From Amoeboradix gromovi (taxonomy: Eukaryota; Sanchytriomycota; Sanchytriomycetes; Sanchytriales; Sanchytriaceae), in contig JADGIF010000355.1 in NCBI GenBank assembly GCA_018985225.1, positions 1 to 10,221 on the forward strand: a stretch of DNA of 10,221 nucleotides, given 5' to 3'. The notes below the pieces were generated by a model. It was given only the letters and a program-made list of their open reading frames with translations, was not told where the DNA came from and did no database searches. Below are positions 1-6,113 of the stretch, one piece after another. A program made the translations under genes and the position numbers. Positions within the stretch are counted from its first letter, which is position 1. Every line of letters starts with the position of its first letter.

Positions 1-142
1 CACAACCATTGCAGACCGTCTGCCTTGAGATGCTGCGCTCAATGCTTTCTTTAAATGTGGATAGCCGAAAGCCTGATGATGTCTATTAGCGTTGTAGTTT
101 CTAGAAAGCTGTATTTGAGAATCACATAACTATTCTTGCCAT
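1..142 (-). CDS. Putative 5' end of a mitochondria-targeted protein (partial, spliced, off left edge)
   Basis: The minus frame is open from position 129 to the left edge (43 codons). It is richer in GC than the flanking DNA, and its codon endings resemble those of the other genes here. A model that gives it a start uses ATG at 142-140, a four-codon exon (MARI, 142-131), a 22-nt GT...CAG intron (130-109) and exon 2 (108-1). The resulting 40 residues run MARILSRNYNANRHH... to the edge. They hold several Arg/Lys/His and no Asp or Glu, as expected of a mitochondrial presequence. The intron has no clear CTAAC branch site, so splicing is inferred from frame and length only. The product is not recognisable. 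A competing plus-strand frame (3-89, ending TAG) is open for 28 codons but uses more GC-ending codons. Confidence 0.35.
109..130 (-). other. Candidate 22-nt intron in the left-edge gene
   Basis: On the minus strand this segment begins GTTATG and ends ATACAG. Removing it joins ATG GCA AGA ATA to the long open frame that reaches position 1, and it also removes an in-frame TAG at 132-130. Its size is close to the better supported 19-nt intron at 5373-5391. No branch-site match is visible. Confidence 0.3.
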
Positions 143-403
143 GAAAGCGGATTGTTTATTAACTTTTTTGTGGTGCCTTTACGAATCTTCTTTTGGAGTG
201 ATGCATCAGTAACTTCTCGCTGCGAAACTTGATTTTTGTTGCTCTTTAAAGCTTTTTACAACATTTGATCTCACGTGGATATGGGATCGGCTTGAGCTGG
301 GTGCTGTTCAGAGTATGTTTTTCAAGTTTTATAAGTATGTCTCCTTCGATATTGGAATTGTAAAAGCAGCAAAGCCACTCAATCATATAAAAGTATTAAA
401 ATT
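143..403. promoter_or_regulatory. Presumed divergent promoter region, with CACGTG E-box at 272-277
   Basis: This 261-bp stretch lies between the putative minus gene and the Sld2-Tubby gene on plus. It contains a perfect CACGTG palindrome at 272-277, the core of fungal bHLH sites (Cbf1/Pho4 type). A TATAAAAG at 386-393 is only 10 bp from the ATG at 404, too close to act as a normal TATA box. Short open stretches in minus frames between 150 and 360 lack start codons. Confidence 0.35.
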
Positions 404-1537
404 ATGAGTTCTTTAAAAACTGGTGTATCTAGTGAAGATCCAACAGTTTATAGAGTTAAAAGGTTCTTAAAAACCTGGGAAACATCATATGTAGCGGAAA
501 ATCATAAAGAACCTAGCAAGCAAGATATTCCAGATGATATAAAAATTTTATACAAAGTCTATAAAAGAATTAAAGAGGAGAAAATCAACGATGTAATTAG
601 AAAAAAGGTAGATGATCTTTTACTTGATTTGAATGAGGTATATAACATTAGTGAGACAATAAAAAATGAAAAAAATAAGGACGAGAGAAGTAACAGCATT
701 ATAAGTACCGTCAGATTTAGCCCCGTTAAGGAAAGGCGTAAACCCCTTGGCCCTGTACTGACTCGTGCAGATTCTACCCCGGAGGAAATAGATGCGAATA
801 TTGCAGTGCGTAGCGAAAAGAACTCTGATGCTCTGATAAACGAAGTGGTTGATGGTATAATGGTTCAAATTAAATCTGATGTTCCGGTTGTGATTTTGCC
901 CAAAATCCAAGCTGAAGCCATTTCTGATGGTGCACAAGACACAAGCATTCAACATGCTGCAGAACTGAATCTCGAGAACGCCGTGATGTCTAAGCGAGTA
1001 CCTATGAACACAGTGCTGCAATGCAGAGTCGTCCGTAGTCGTAAAATACTTCCAATTTATTCCATAAAAAATGAGTGCGATGGGAGAGAGTTATGCAGAG
1101 TTAAAAAAGTAGTTAAGGGCTACAAAATATTTACAATCAAAGACGGAGAAGAGCATTTCGAATACTTTATAGAGCAAGCTAAAGAAACATATACTGCGAA
1201 AGACATGGATGGTAAATCAATGTTAACAGTAGTCTTAGAAAGTAGCGTACCTAGGAGTGTGTCAATATCCATATATGAATCTGGTAATCTAAGAAAATAT
1301 GCAAACAGACAACCAAAATGGAACAAGGAAAGTGAAACTTATACTTTGAACTTTGAAGGAAGAGTAACCGAGCCCTCGGTCAAGAATTTTGTTTTTGCAG
1401 ACGAAAACAATAAAAACGTGCTGCTTTTTGGAAGAACTGGCAAAAGTGATTTTGTTATGGATTGTAGATTTCCAATGCGACCTGATCAAGCAATATGCTC
1501 GATGATGAGTGTGTTTGACGCGGTAGATAACCAGTAA
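404..1537 (+). CDS. Sld2/RecQL4-N-like and Tubby C-terminal domain fusion protein
   Basis: This is a single 377-residue frame with no intron needed. Residues about 16-60 match the Drc1/Sld2 domain, which is also the N-terminus of RECQL4: the pattern is FLKTWE, then EPSKQDI, then ILYKVYKRIK. In fungi this domain helps load GINS/Cdc45 at replication origins under CDK control. A full CDK consensus SPVK follows at 106-109, and a TP at 125-126, in a basic, Pro-containing linker. Residues about 204-377 look like the C-terminal half of a Tubby domain. They include PKWNKESETYTLNFEGRV (304-321), SVKNF (325-329), LLFGRTGKSDFVMD (340-353) and a final SVFD (369-372). The Tubby part is short (about 170 residues against the usual 250 or so). 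The Lys/Arg pair that binds phosphoinositide in mammalian Tubby is not evident around 250-262. It ends 27 bp from the convergent minus gene. Domain calls are strong; the joint function is unknown. Confidence 0.88.
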   Translation: MSSLKTGVSSEDPTVYRVKRFLKTWETSYVAENHKEPSKQDIPDDIKILYKVYKRIKEEKINDVIRKKVDDLLLDLNEVYNISETIKNEKNKDERSNSIISTVRFSPVKERRKPLGPVLTRADSTPEEIDANIAVRSEKNSDALINEVVDGIMVQIKSDVPVVILPKIQAEAISDGAQDTSIQHAAELNLENAVMSKRVPMNTVLQCRVVRSRKILPIYSIKNECDGRELCRVKKVVKGYKIFTIKDGEEHFEYFIEQAKETYTAKDMDGKSMLTVVLESSVPRSVSISIYESGNLRKYANRQPKWNKESETYTLNFEGRVTEPSVKNFVFADENNKNVLLFGRTGKSDFVMDCRFPMRPDQAICSMMSVFDAVDNQ

Positions 1538-1555
1538 ATAATTCTATAGATCTCG

Positions 1556-1561
1556 TTTATT
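1556..1561 (-). terminator. AATAAA poly(A) signal of the small minus gene
   Basis: AATAAA on the minus strand begins 3 nt after the TAA stop at 1567-1565. It lies in the 27-bp gap to the convergent Sld2-Tubby gene, so the two transcripts probably overlap at their 3' ends. Confidence 0.5.
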
Positions 1562-1564
1562 TAA

Positions 1565-1807
1565 TTATTTCTTGATACGTTTTATGCCTAGTTCGAGTTC
1601 AACAGCCATTGCGGTTGTCAGGTGTTGTGAAATCAGTTTTGGTATCAAGCTAGGTATTTTATCATGCGATACTGTCGCAAGCAAATATGAAATGGGGTTA
1701 TTATACAACATTTCCTCCAATAGTCTCTGTATTAAAACTTTTTTATGGATAGGGCAGCGGTGCATCAATTTGACTTCACTCTGTGCAATTAAAAATCCAA
1801 CGTCCAT
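1565..1807 (-). CDS. Small protein of unknown function (80 aa)
   Basis: The frame starts at ATG 1807 (MDVGFLIAQSEV...) and ends in a Lys-rich tail (GIKRIKK). It looks mostly helical, with a hydrophobic, Leu/Ile-rich middle but no long membrane span and no zinc-type Cys pattern. I do not recognise the family. Support for a real gene comes from ordinary codon use for this window, an AATAAA directly after the stop, a 27-bp convergent gap to the upstream gene (the same style as at 9223/9248), and a 214-bp divergent gap to the EF-Ts gene. In-frame stops lie just upstream of the ATG, so any N-terminal extension would need an intron; I found no convincing one. Confidence 0.5.
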   Translation of the reverse strand: MDVGFLIAQSEVKLMHRCPIHKKVLIQRLLEEMLYNNPISYLLATVSHDKIPSLIPKLISQHLTTAMAVELELGIKRIKK

Positions 1808-2021
1808 AGCTATACTTCTACTTGGGCCTCAAGGCTATTCATACTAAAACGGAGATTTTAGCTTATTTTCATAGGTGCAATTTGAGTTTTAGATGATGTG
1901 GATCCAGTCACATGTAAAAAGCAACCATTCACTATATCTTCTGATGTTAAAAAACCAGTTTTTATGTTATGTAACCTCACAAATATAAGATTGAAAGTTT
2001 GAAACGTCCCCACAAAACAGA
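1808..2021. promoter_or_regulatory. Presumed divergent promoter (small minus gene / EF-Ts)
   Basis: This 214-bp AT-rich stretch separates two divergent starts. No classical element stands out. The minus strand has a long frame without stops here (down to a TAA near 1860), but it has no usable ATG and runs antisense into the EF-Ts start. I treat it as chance. Confidence 0.35.
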
Positions 2022-2639
2022 ATGCAAGCAATAAAGCAAATAAGACAGTTAAGACCGTCGGTAGGATTATCTCACATCAAGAAGATTTTAGACATGCATG
2101 GAAATGACATAGATGAAGCTTTAAACTACTTGGATCAAAATGCCATAAAGTTTGGAAAGGATCTCTTTGCCTCAAAGCTGCACAGTAGACAAGCGAAGTA
2201 TAAGACAATTAGTATGACAAGTAATTTGAAAAGTTTTGCTGTATTTTCGAATTGTTGCGAGACCGACTTTGTTGCAAACACTAAAGGATTTCGAGACATG
2301 AGTAAAGACATTGGCGCACTCTTGCTTAATAATAAGCCATATAATGATACACTTTACAAAGCTATGGGTGAGTTTAAAGAGCTTATAAAAATTGAAAAAT
2401 TAGTTGAAAAGAACCTAAATGACTCAGAATATCTGCAAAGTTACCAACATGACAATCAGCAGTTATGTGTAACAATAACTTCTAGTAAAGTGCAAGATGT
2501 TCTGCCAAAGTCAATATTTGCACATAGTGTCGAAGGGAACATTTTGGGCTCAGATCAATCTATAAAGTCTTATTTAGAAAGCGCCAACATCAAATTAATT
2601 TACAACAAAGTATTCAACATGAAAGAAATTAATAAATAA
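2022..2639 (+). CDS. TSFM: Mitochondrial translation elongation factor Ts
   Basis: EF-Ts is the nucleotide exchange factor that reloads mitochondrial EF-Tu with GTP. Residues 1-45 form the UBA-like N-terminal domain (IKQIRQLRPSVGLSHIKKIL, then GNDIDEALNYL). The diagnostic CCETDFVANTKGF motif sits at 78-90. In bacterial EF-Ts the Asp-Phe of TDFV enters EF-Tu and disturbs the Mg/nucleotide site; here they are D82 and F83. The remainder is a reduced dimerisation/core domain. At 205 residues it is shorter than the bacterial or human mature proteins. The first in-frame ATG after a stop (TGA 1992-1994) leaves only about eight residues, basic and without acids, before the UBA helix. A normal presequence is therefore missing, unless an upstream exon (for example ATG 1944) is spliced in. 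An AATAAA overlaps the stop region. Confidence 0.9.
   Translation: MQAIKQIRQLRPSVGLSHIKKILDMHGNDIDEALNYLDQNAIKFGKDLFASKLHSRQAKYKTISMTSNLKSFAVFSNCCETDFVANTKGFRDMSKDIGALLLNNKPYNDTLYKAMGEFKELIKIEKLVEKNLNDSEYLQSYQHDNQQLCVTITSSKVQDVLPKSIFAHSVEGNILGSDQSIKSYLESANIKLIYNKVFNMKEINK
2631..2636 (+). terminator. AATAAA poly(A) signal abutting the EF-Ts stop
   Basis: AATAAA occupies the last two sense codons and is followed directly by the TAA stop (2637-2639). This implies a very short 3' UTR if used. Confidence 0.4.
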
Positions 2640-2910
2640 CAATGAATTTTATTTTTACTTGCACACCGTTCAAATCCTCATTCTCGTCACGGGCCTTGAT
2701 TTGAATATGGCGCCATTCGTAATCAGATCTTAAAATGCATGTGGCAACAGTATTTCAATATTTTAATCTATATTATGTGTGAAAGTCCATATTTTGCTGT
2801 GTTCCTGTAAAATCTGCGGTTCCTCTCAATACTTTCTGATTGGATTCAAAGTGACGCAATTTCATTGTTCGTCGCACGGGTCAACCCTCTTAAAGCAGTC
2901 CGTCTCTCTT
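2640..2910 (+). promoter_or_regulatory. Presumed MAP kinase promoter, with GC palindrome at 2707-2716
   Basis: This 271-bp tandem spacer lies between EF-Ts and the kinase. It holds a perfect 10-bp palindrome ATGGCGCCAT (2707-2716) inside a locally GC-richer patch. The kinase frame stays open upstream to a GTG at 2779 but has no ATG before 2911. The apparent extension is therefore treated as 5' UTR. Confidence 0.35.
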
Positions 2911-4005
2911 ATGGTAATGGTAAGCGAATGCGGAACTGGAAGTAACATTCAAACTCTAAAAGATGTTAAAAAGAGTTACGACTTTGATGTTGGTCAAGAT
3001 TATTTATGTCATCAAATCATTGGCAATGGTGCATATGGTTCGGTATGCTCTGCAACACATAAAAGTGGAATTAAAGTAGCAATAAAGAAAGTGTCGCCAT
3101 TCCAACACCAGCTGTTCATGGTAAGAACAATACGTGAAATTAGAATATTAAAGCATTTTTGTCATGAGAACATTGTTCAGATCTTGAGTACAATTCAACC
3201 CCAAAAAGAGAACTTTAAGGATATCTATTTAGTTGAGGAATTGATGGAAACAGACCTTTATCGGGTCCTGAGAACTCAGAAATTGAGTGACGAGCACTGC
3301 CAATATCTCTTGTACCAGTTGCTTCGCGGTCTTAAATGCATTCACAGTGCTAATATTTTGCATCGTGACTTGAAGCCCAGCAACCTCTTGATTAACAGCA
3401 ACTGCGAATTAAAAATTTGTGATTTTGGTTTAGCTCGGCTGCAAACTGATTGTGACAAGGAATCTCAAATGACTGAGTATGTTGCTACCAGATGGTACAG
3501 AGCGCCTGAAATCATGTTAAGTTTAAAGCAATACAGCAAAGCAATTGACATTTGGAGTGTCGGTTGCATTTTGGCTGAAATGCTGAACAATCGTCCTTTA
3601 TATCCAGGCAAAGACTATCACCACCAACTGCTGTTAATATTAGATGTAGTTGGTACCCCAACTCATGAAGACTTTGAATCTATCCAATCTAAGCGAGCAA
3701 GGGATTATGTAGCGTCTTTGCCGTTCAAACCAAGAAAACCTTTGGAAGACATGTTTCCTGGTGCTTCAGATTTAGCTATTGACATGTTGAAGCAGTTGAT
3801 GATTTTCCATCCAGGTAAAAGAATTACTGTCGAGGAGGCATTAAGGCACCCATACTTGAAAAATTACCATGACGAGAACGATGAACCGATAGCACCTTTG
3901 ATGAGCGATGTTTTTGACGTGGATAGATTTAAAGATGAATTAACCCCGCAACAATTAAGTGATTTACTATATCAAGAGGTTGTTAGCTATCCCTCAAGAA
4001 TGTAG
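2911..4005 (+). CDS. ERK-type MAP kinase (Fus3/Kss1-like)
   Basis: This is a serine/threonine kinase that would act as the last tier of a MAPK cascade. Starting at ATG 2911 (364 aa; ATG 2917 is also possible) it has the usual ERK length. In this numbering the landmarks are: Gly loop IGNGAYGSVC 37-46, catalytic Lys K59 in VAIKK, helix-C Glu E76, HRDLKPSN from 151, DFG from 171, activation lip TEY 188-190 followed by VATRWYRAPE, and an acidic common-docking patch HDENDEP 320-326 for MAPK kinases and phosphatases. All catalytic residues are intact. The segment DYHHQL...VVGTP and RARDYVASLPFKP resembles the Fus3/Kss1/ERK branch more than Slt2 or Hog1 (Hog1 would have TGY). In fungi that branch drives mating or filamentation; its role here is inferred. 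No intron is needed. Confidence 0.95.
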   Translation: MVMVSECGTGSNIQTLKDVKKSYDFDVGQDYLCHQIIGNGAYGSVCSATHKSGIKVAIKKVSPFQHQLFMVRTIREIRILKHFCHENIVQILSTIQPQKENFKDIYLVEELMETDLYRVLRTQKLSDEHCQYLLYQLLRGLKCIHSANILHRDLKPSNLLINSNCELKICDFGLARLQTDCDKESQMTEYVATRWYRAPEIMLSLKQYSKAIDIWSVGCILAEMLNNRPLYPGKDYHHQLLLILDVVGTPTHEDFESIQSKRARDYVASLPFKPRKPLEDMFPGASDLAIDMLKQLMIFHPGKRITVEEALRHPYLKNYHDENDEPIAPLMSDVFDVDRFKDELTPQQLSDLLYQEVVSYPSRM

Positions 4006-4016
4006 TCCATTTAACT

Positions 4017-4022
4017 AATAAA
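4017..4022 (+). terminator. AATAAA poly(A) signal of the MAP kinase gene
   Basis: AATAAA begins 11 nt after the TAG stop at 4003-4005. It is consistent with the very short 3' ends of the other genes in the window. Confidence 0.5.
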
Positions 4023-4106
4023 CATTTACGATTATACGCCTCTAGTAGCTTTTTTGTTTCAAATTGTACAGCTTTACATTTCAACTGCTAAACATTTAAA
4101 GTTTTG

Positions 4107-4136
4107 TGTCTCTTTTAAGCTGAAATTAAAGAGACA
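4107..4136. repeat. Inverted repeat (11-12 bp arms, 7-nt loop)
   Basis: Left arm TGTCTCTTTTAA (4107-4118) pairs with TTAAAGAGACA (4126-4136) with one bulged T, around a 7-nt loop. It is a strong hairpin about 100 nt after the kinase stop, in otherwise unassigned DNA. Confidence 0.7.
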
Positions 4137-4373
4137 ATTGAGAAATCAAGTATAAAAACTAGACTAACTTTCTGAAATAGTTTGAATCATTATTTCAAGT
4201 GTGTTTTAACCGATAGTAAATTAAATTAATTTTATTGGTTGCACCTTTTGCTTAGACACTCAGAGACCTCGTCTATTTGAAAGAGATAGTAAGTCATCTT
4301 TTTTTTAAAGAGAGGAATTACATTAATAAAAGAAAATTGGTTTGAAAGAAGGACTTTTATTAATAATAGTATT

Positions 4374-4389
4374 TCCTCCTTATGGAGGA
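4374..4389. repeat. Hairpin TCCTCC-TTAT-GGAGGA
   Basis: A perfect 6-bp GC-containing stem (4374-4379 with 4384-4389) closes a 4-nt loop, within AT-rich unassigned DNA. Confidence 0.6.
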
Positions 4390-4486
4390 CCTACTTTAAA
4401 GACGATTTGGTCTAGTTTTTATATTTGGTGTCCCATAAATAGCAGAACAAAGAGATAGGTGTTAATTTACAAAGGATTGTACACCA

Positions 4487-4530
4487 TACTTCTAAGGTGC
4501 ATTGTTAAGTGACTAAGCCTTTTGGAAGTA
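4487..4530. repeat. Imperfect inverted repeat around a 20-nt loop
   Basis: TACTTC-T-AAGG (4487-4497) pairs with CCTT-TTG-GAAGTA (4518-4530), giving 4 and 6 bp of stem around a small internal loop. It is the third foldable element of the 4006-4740 block. Confidence 0.5.
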
Positions 4531-4740
4531 ACTATTGTTATGGATGCTACATCACTCAAGAGAAACGTCAAATCTGGATGGCTTATGCTATAATTGCAGT
4601 AATCAAGATCAGAGATATGTGAGTCCAGAAGTAGAAGATATAACCAAATAACATCTACTAAAGTTCTATTCTATTAAATAATGTCAACTGATTAATTGGA
4701 GAACTTCACACTAAGCGATTTGGCACTCCTTGCAAAACTC

Positions 4741-5058
4741 ATGAAAATATTTGCTTCAAAAGAATTGCAGGTGTTTGCCAGACTTTCACCGGACTATATG
4801 GTACATGCTCCCAAAATAATACCTAGAGTTAAAAACCATAAATTGAATGAAAGTGACATTGCAAAGATCAAAGAATTAAGACCAAATTACTCTGTAAAAC
4901 AATTGGCTAAGCAATTCAATTGTTCTCCGTTGGCAATAAGTATGTATGCACCAAGAAAGGACGCTGCTATAAAGTTGGAGAAAGAGAAATGGGATAGTTC
5001 CCCTATTTCTCGACAATTGACAAAAATTCGTAAATTCCAACGTAAAGCTGCGTGGTAA
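4741..5058 (+). CDS. MRPL20: Mitochondrial large-subunit ribosomal protein mL58 (MRPL20 family)
   Basis: This is a component of the fungal mitochondrial large ribosomal subunit. It has 105 residues from ATG 4741. The frame is open upstream to 4696 but begins there with TTG, right after a TAA, so ATG 4741 is the eukaryotic start. The N-terminal stretch (MKIFASKELQVFARLS...) can serve as a mitochondrial presequence. The core about 33-66 matches the family pattern: HKLNESDIAKIKELRPNYS, then QLAKQFNCSPLAISMYAP, a helix-turn-helix-like segment with the conserved F-x-C-S-P. The Lys/Arg-rich tail ending KFQRKAAW suits rRNA binding. The family is mainly known from fungi, which supports the organism guess. 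It converges on NDUFS8 with a 159-bp gap. Confidence 0.8.
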   Translation: MKIFASKELQVFARLSPDYMVHAPKIIPRVKNHKLNESDIAKIKELRPNYSVKQLAKQFNCSPLAISMYAPRKDAAIKLEKEKWDSSPISRQLTKIRKFQRKAAW

Positions 5059-5063
5059 ATAAA
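5058..5063 (+). terminator. AATAAA poly(A) signal overlapping the mL58 stop
   Basis: The last A of the TAA stop (5056-5058) is the first base of AATAAA. A used signal here would give a 3' UTR of a few tens of bases. Confidence 0.5.
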
Positions 5064-5209
5064 TAAGATTTTGCTCATTTTTTGATTTAGTATTTTCAGA
5101 AGTTAGGCTGACATGCAATTTACGAGACTGGTTTAAAGCCTGTTAATATACTATAAATTTATTTTAAGTTTGCAGTCTTAAATCGCTCTATTGAACTCTA
5201 ATTTACCTA

Positions 5210-5215
5210 TTTATT
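5210..5215 (-). terminator. AATAAA poly(A) signal of NDUFS8
   Basis: On the minus strand AATAAA begins 2 nt after the TAA stop (5220-5218). The 5059-5217 spacer otherwise shows nothing. Confidence 0.5.
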
Positions 5216-5217
5216 AA

Positions 5218-5929
5218 TTAGCGATAAATGCTCTCATGCTCCAAATTTCTGGCTATTTCACTTTCCCATTTATCGCCATTTTCTAGTAGCTTATCCTTGT
5301 TGTATAGTAATTCCTCATGTGTTTCTGTAGCGTATTCAAAATTACTGGTTTCTACGATTGCATCAACTGGGCCTAGGTTAGTAAGGGTTACAAGCTTCTT
5401 GGCATAATCCACAATAAATGCACTTAGTCATATCAATATCATAACGAGTAGTTCTTCGGCTTCCATCACTGCGAGTCTCAGCCTCAATCGTAATTGCTAA
5501 AGCAGGGCACACAGCTTCACACAATTTGCAAGCAATACATCTTTCTTCACCGCTAGGATACCTGCGAAGTGCGTGCTCACCTCTAAATCGTGGGGAAATC
5601 GGTCCTTTTTCAAAGGGATAGTTCAAAGTATATGCAGGTTTAAAGAATGACTCTAACACCAGATAAGCACCTCTAAATAGCTCAGTTAAAAACAAAGTAG
5701 AGGTGATTTTGTCTATCATTGAGGGATTAGAATATTTTAGTTGATGCTCGTACCAGTAATGTGTATGTGCTTCTTTCTTATCCTCTAACTTAAAAACTTC
5801 GCTGACTTTGTCCTGAAGATAGTATGTAGTAGACTGTTTCTCTGCCACTTTGTACTCTGCCACATGCCCATCTACTGTTTTGTATGGAACCGGTTTTAAT
5901 TGCTTTTGCATAAGTACTCTGCGAAACAT
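5218..5929 (-). CDS. NDUFS8: Complex I 23-kDa iron-sulfur subunit (NDUFS8/TYKY), two exons
   Basis: This is a nuclear-encoded subunit of the mitochondrial NADH:ubiquinone oxidoreductase. It carries two [4Fe-4S] clusters (N6a/N6b) that pass electrons toward quinone. Exon 1 is 5929-5392 and exon 2 is 5372-5218, joined across a 19-nt intron to give 230 residues. LTELFRG (81-87) and NYPFEKGP (103-110) are followed by [17 protein letters not shown]. Cluster ligands are C131/C134/C137 with C141, and C170/C173/C176 with C180, each in CxxCxxC...CP form. The tail has [21 protein letters not shown], close to the animal and fungal family. The codon of C180 is completed across the intron; unspliced RNA would end after CNPY. 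The N-terminus ([17 protein letters not shown]) is a credible presequence. About 55 residues of unfamiliar sequence lie before the conserved core. It lies downstream of and codirectional with V-ATPase c''. Confidence 0.95.
5373..5391 (-). other. 19-nt spliceosomal intron in NDUFS8
   Basis: On the minus strand the intron reads GTAACCCTTACTAACCTAG. It has a GT 5' end, a perfect TACTAAC branch box (intron bases 9-15) and a TAG 3' end only 5 nt beyond the branch A. Removing it restores ...CQEAC-PVDAIVE..., the invariant second ferredoxin motif, and joins two exons that are each clearly NDUFS8. Confidence 0.93.
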
Positions 5930-6113
5930 AGTTTCAGAGCGATAATAATTTATAATTGTTTTTTCACTAATATTTTCGAATTGATGTGACGTCCTTGTAC
6001 CTAGCCAAGCAATGGATTTCGAACTTGAAGTAGTTTTACTAATTTTAAATTCAGCATTTAATGCGGAATAGCAAGACCTCTTTACTGATTAAACATAATA
6101 TATAACTTTTTTA

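Larger units (their letters stand above)
4006..4740. other. Gene-free block with several inverted repeats
   Basis: This is the largest stretch without a supported gene. It contains an AATAAA just after the kinase stop, inverted repeats at 4107-4136, 4374-4389 and 4487-4530, a weaker 6-bp hairpin near 4272-4289, and an 8-T run at 4299-4306. Plus-strand frame 4509-4622 is open for 37 codons but has an ATG only near its end. I saw no tRNA T-loop and no match to U1, U2, U4, U5, U6, SRP or RNase P cores. It could hold an unrecognised structured RNA plus the mL58 promoter. Confidence 0.45.

Noticed and set aside
143-360. Coding-looking minus frames without stops (about 155-240 and 250-360)
   Set aside because: They lack start codons and need several unsupported splice events; most likely chance open frames in the divergent promoter.
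386-393. TATAAAAG as a TATA box for the Sld2-Tubby gene
   Set aside because: It is only 10 bp from the start codon, so a normal TATA-to-start-site distance would fall inside the coding sequence.
1861-2070. Long stop-free minus frame antisense to the EF-Ts start
   Set aside because: There is no usable ATG, it overlaps the EF-Ts coding start, and I found no phase-compatible intron to the 80-residue gene.
2779-2910. 44-residue N-terminal extension of the MAP kinase
   Set aside because: It begins at GTG with no ATG before 2911, is Cys-rich and unlike kinases; the ATG at 2911 gives the normal ERK length.
4696-4740. 15-residue extension of mL58
   Set aside because: It starts with TTG directly after a TAA; a eukaryotic start at ATG 4741 is preferred.
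6012-6113. Plus-strand ATG 6012 with a 25-nt GT...TTACTAAT...CAG segment (6030-6054), which would splice to a 22-codon ORF
   Set aside because: It lies antisense between two well-supported minus genes, the unspliced frame is also open, and the product is too short with no family features.
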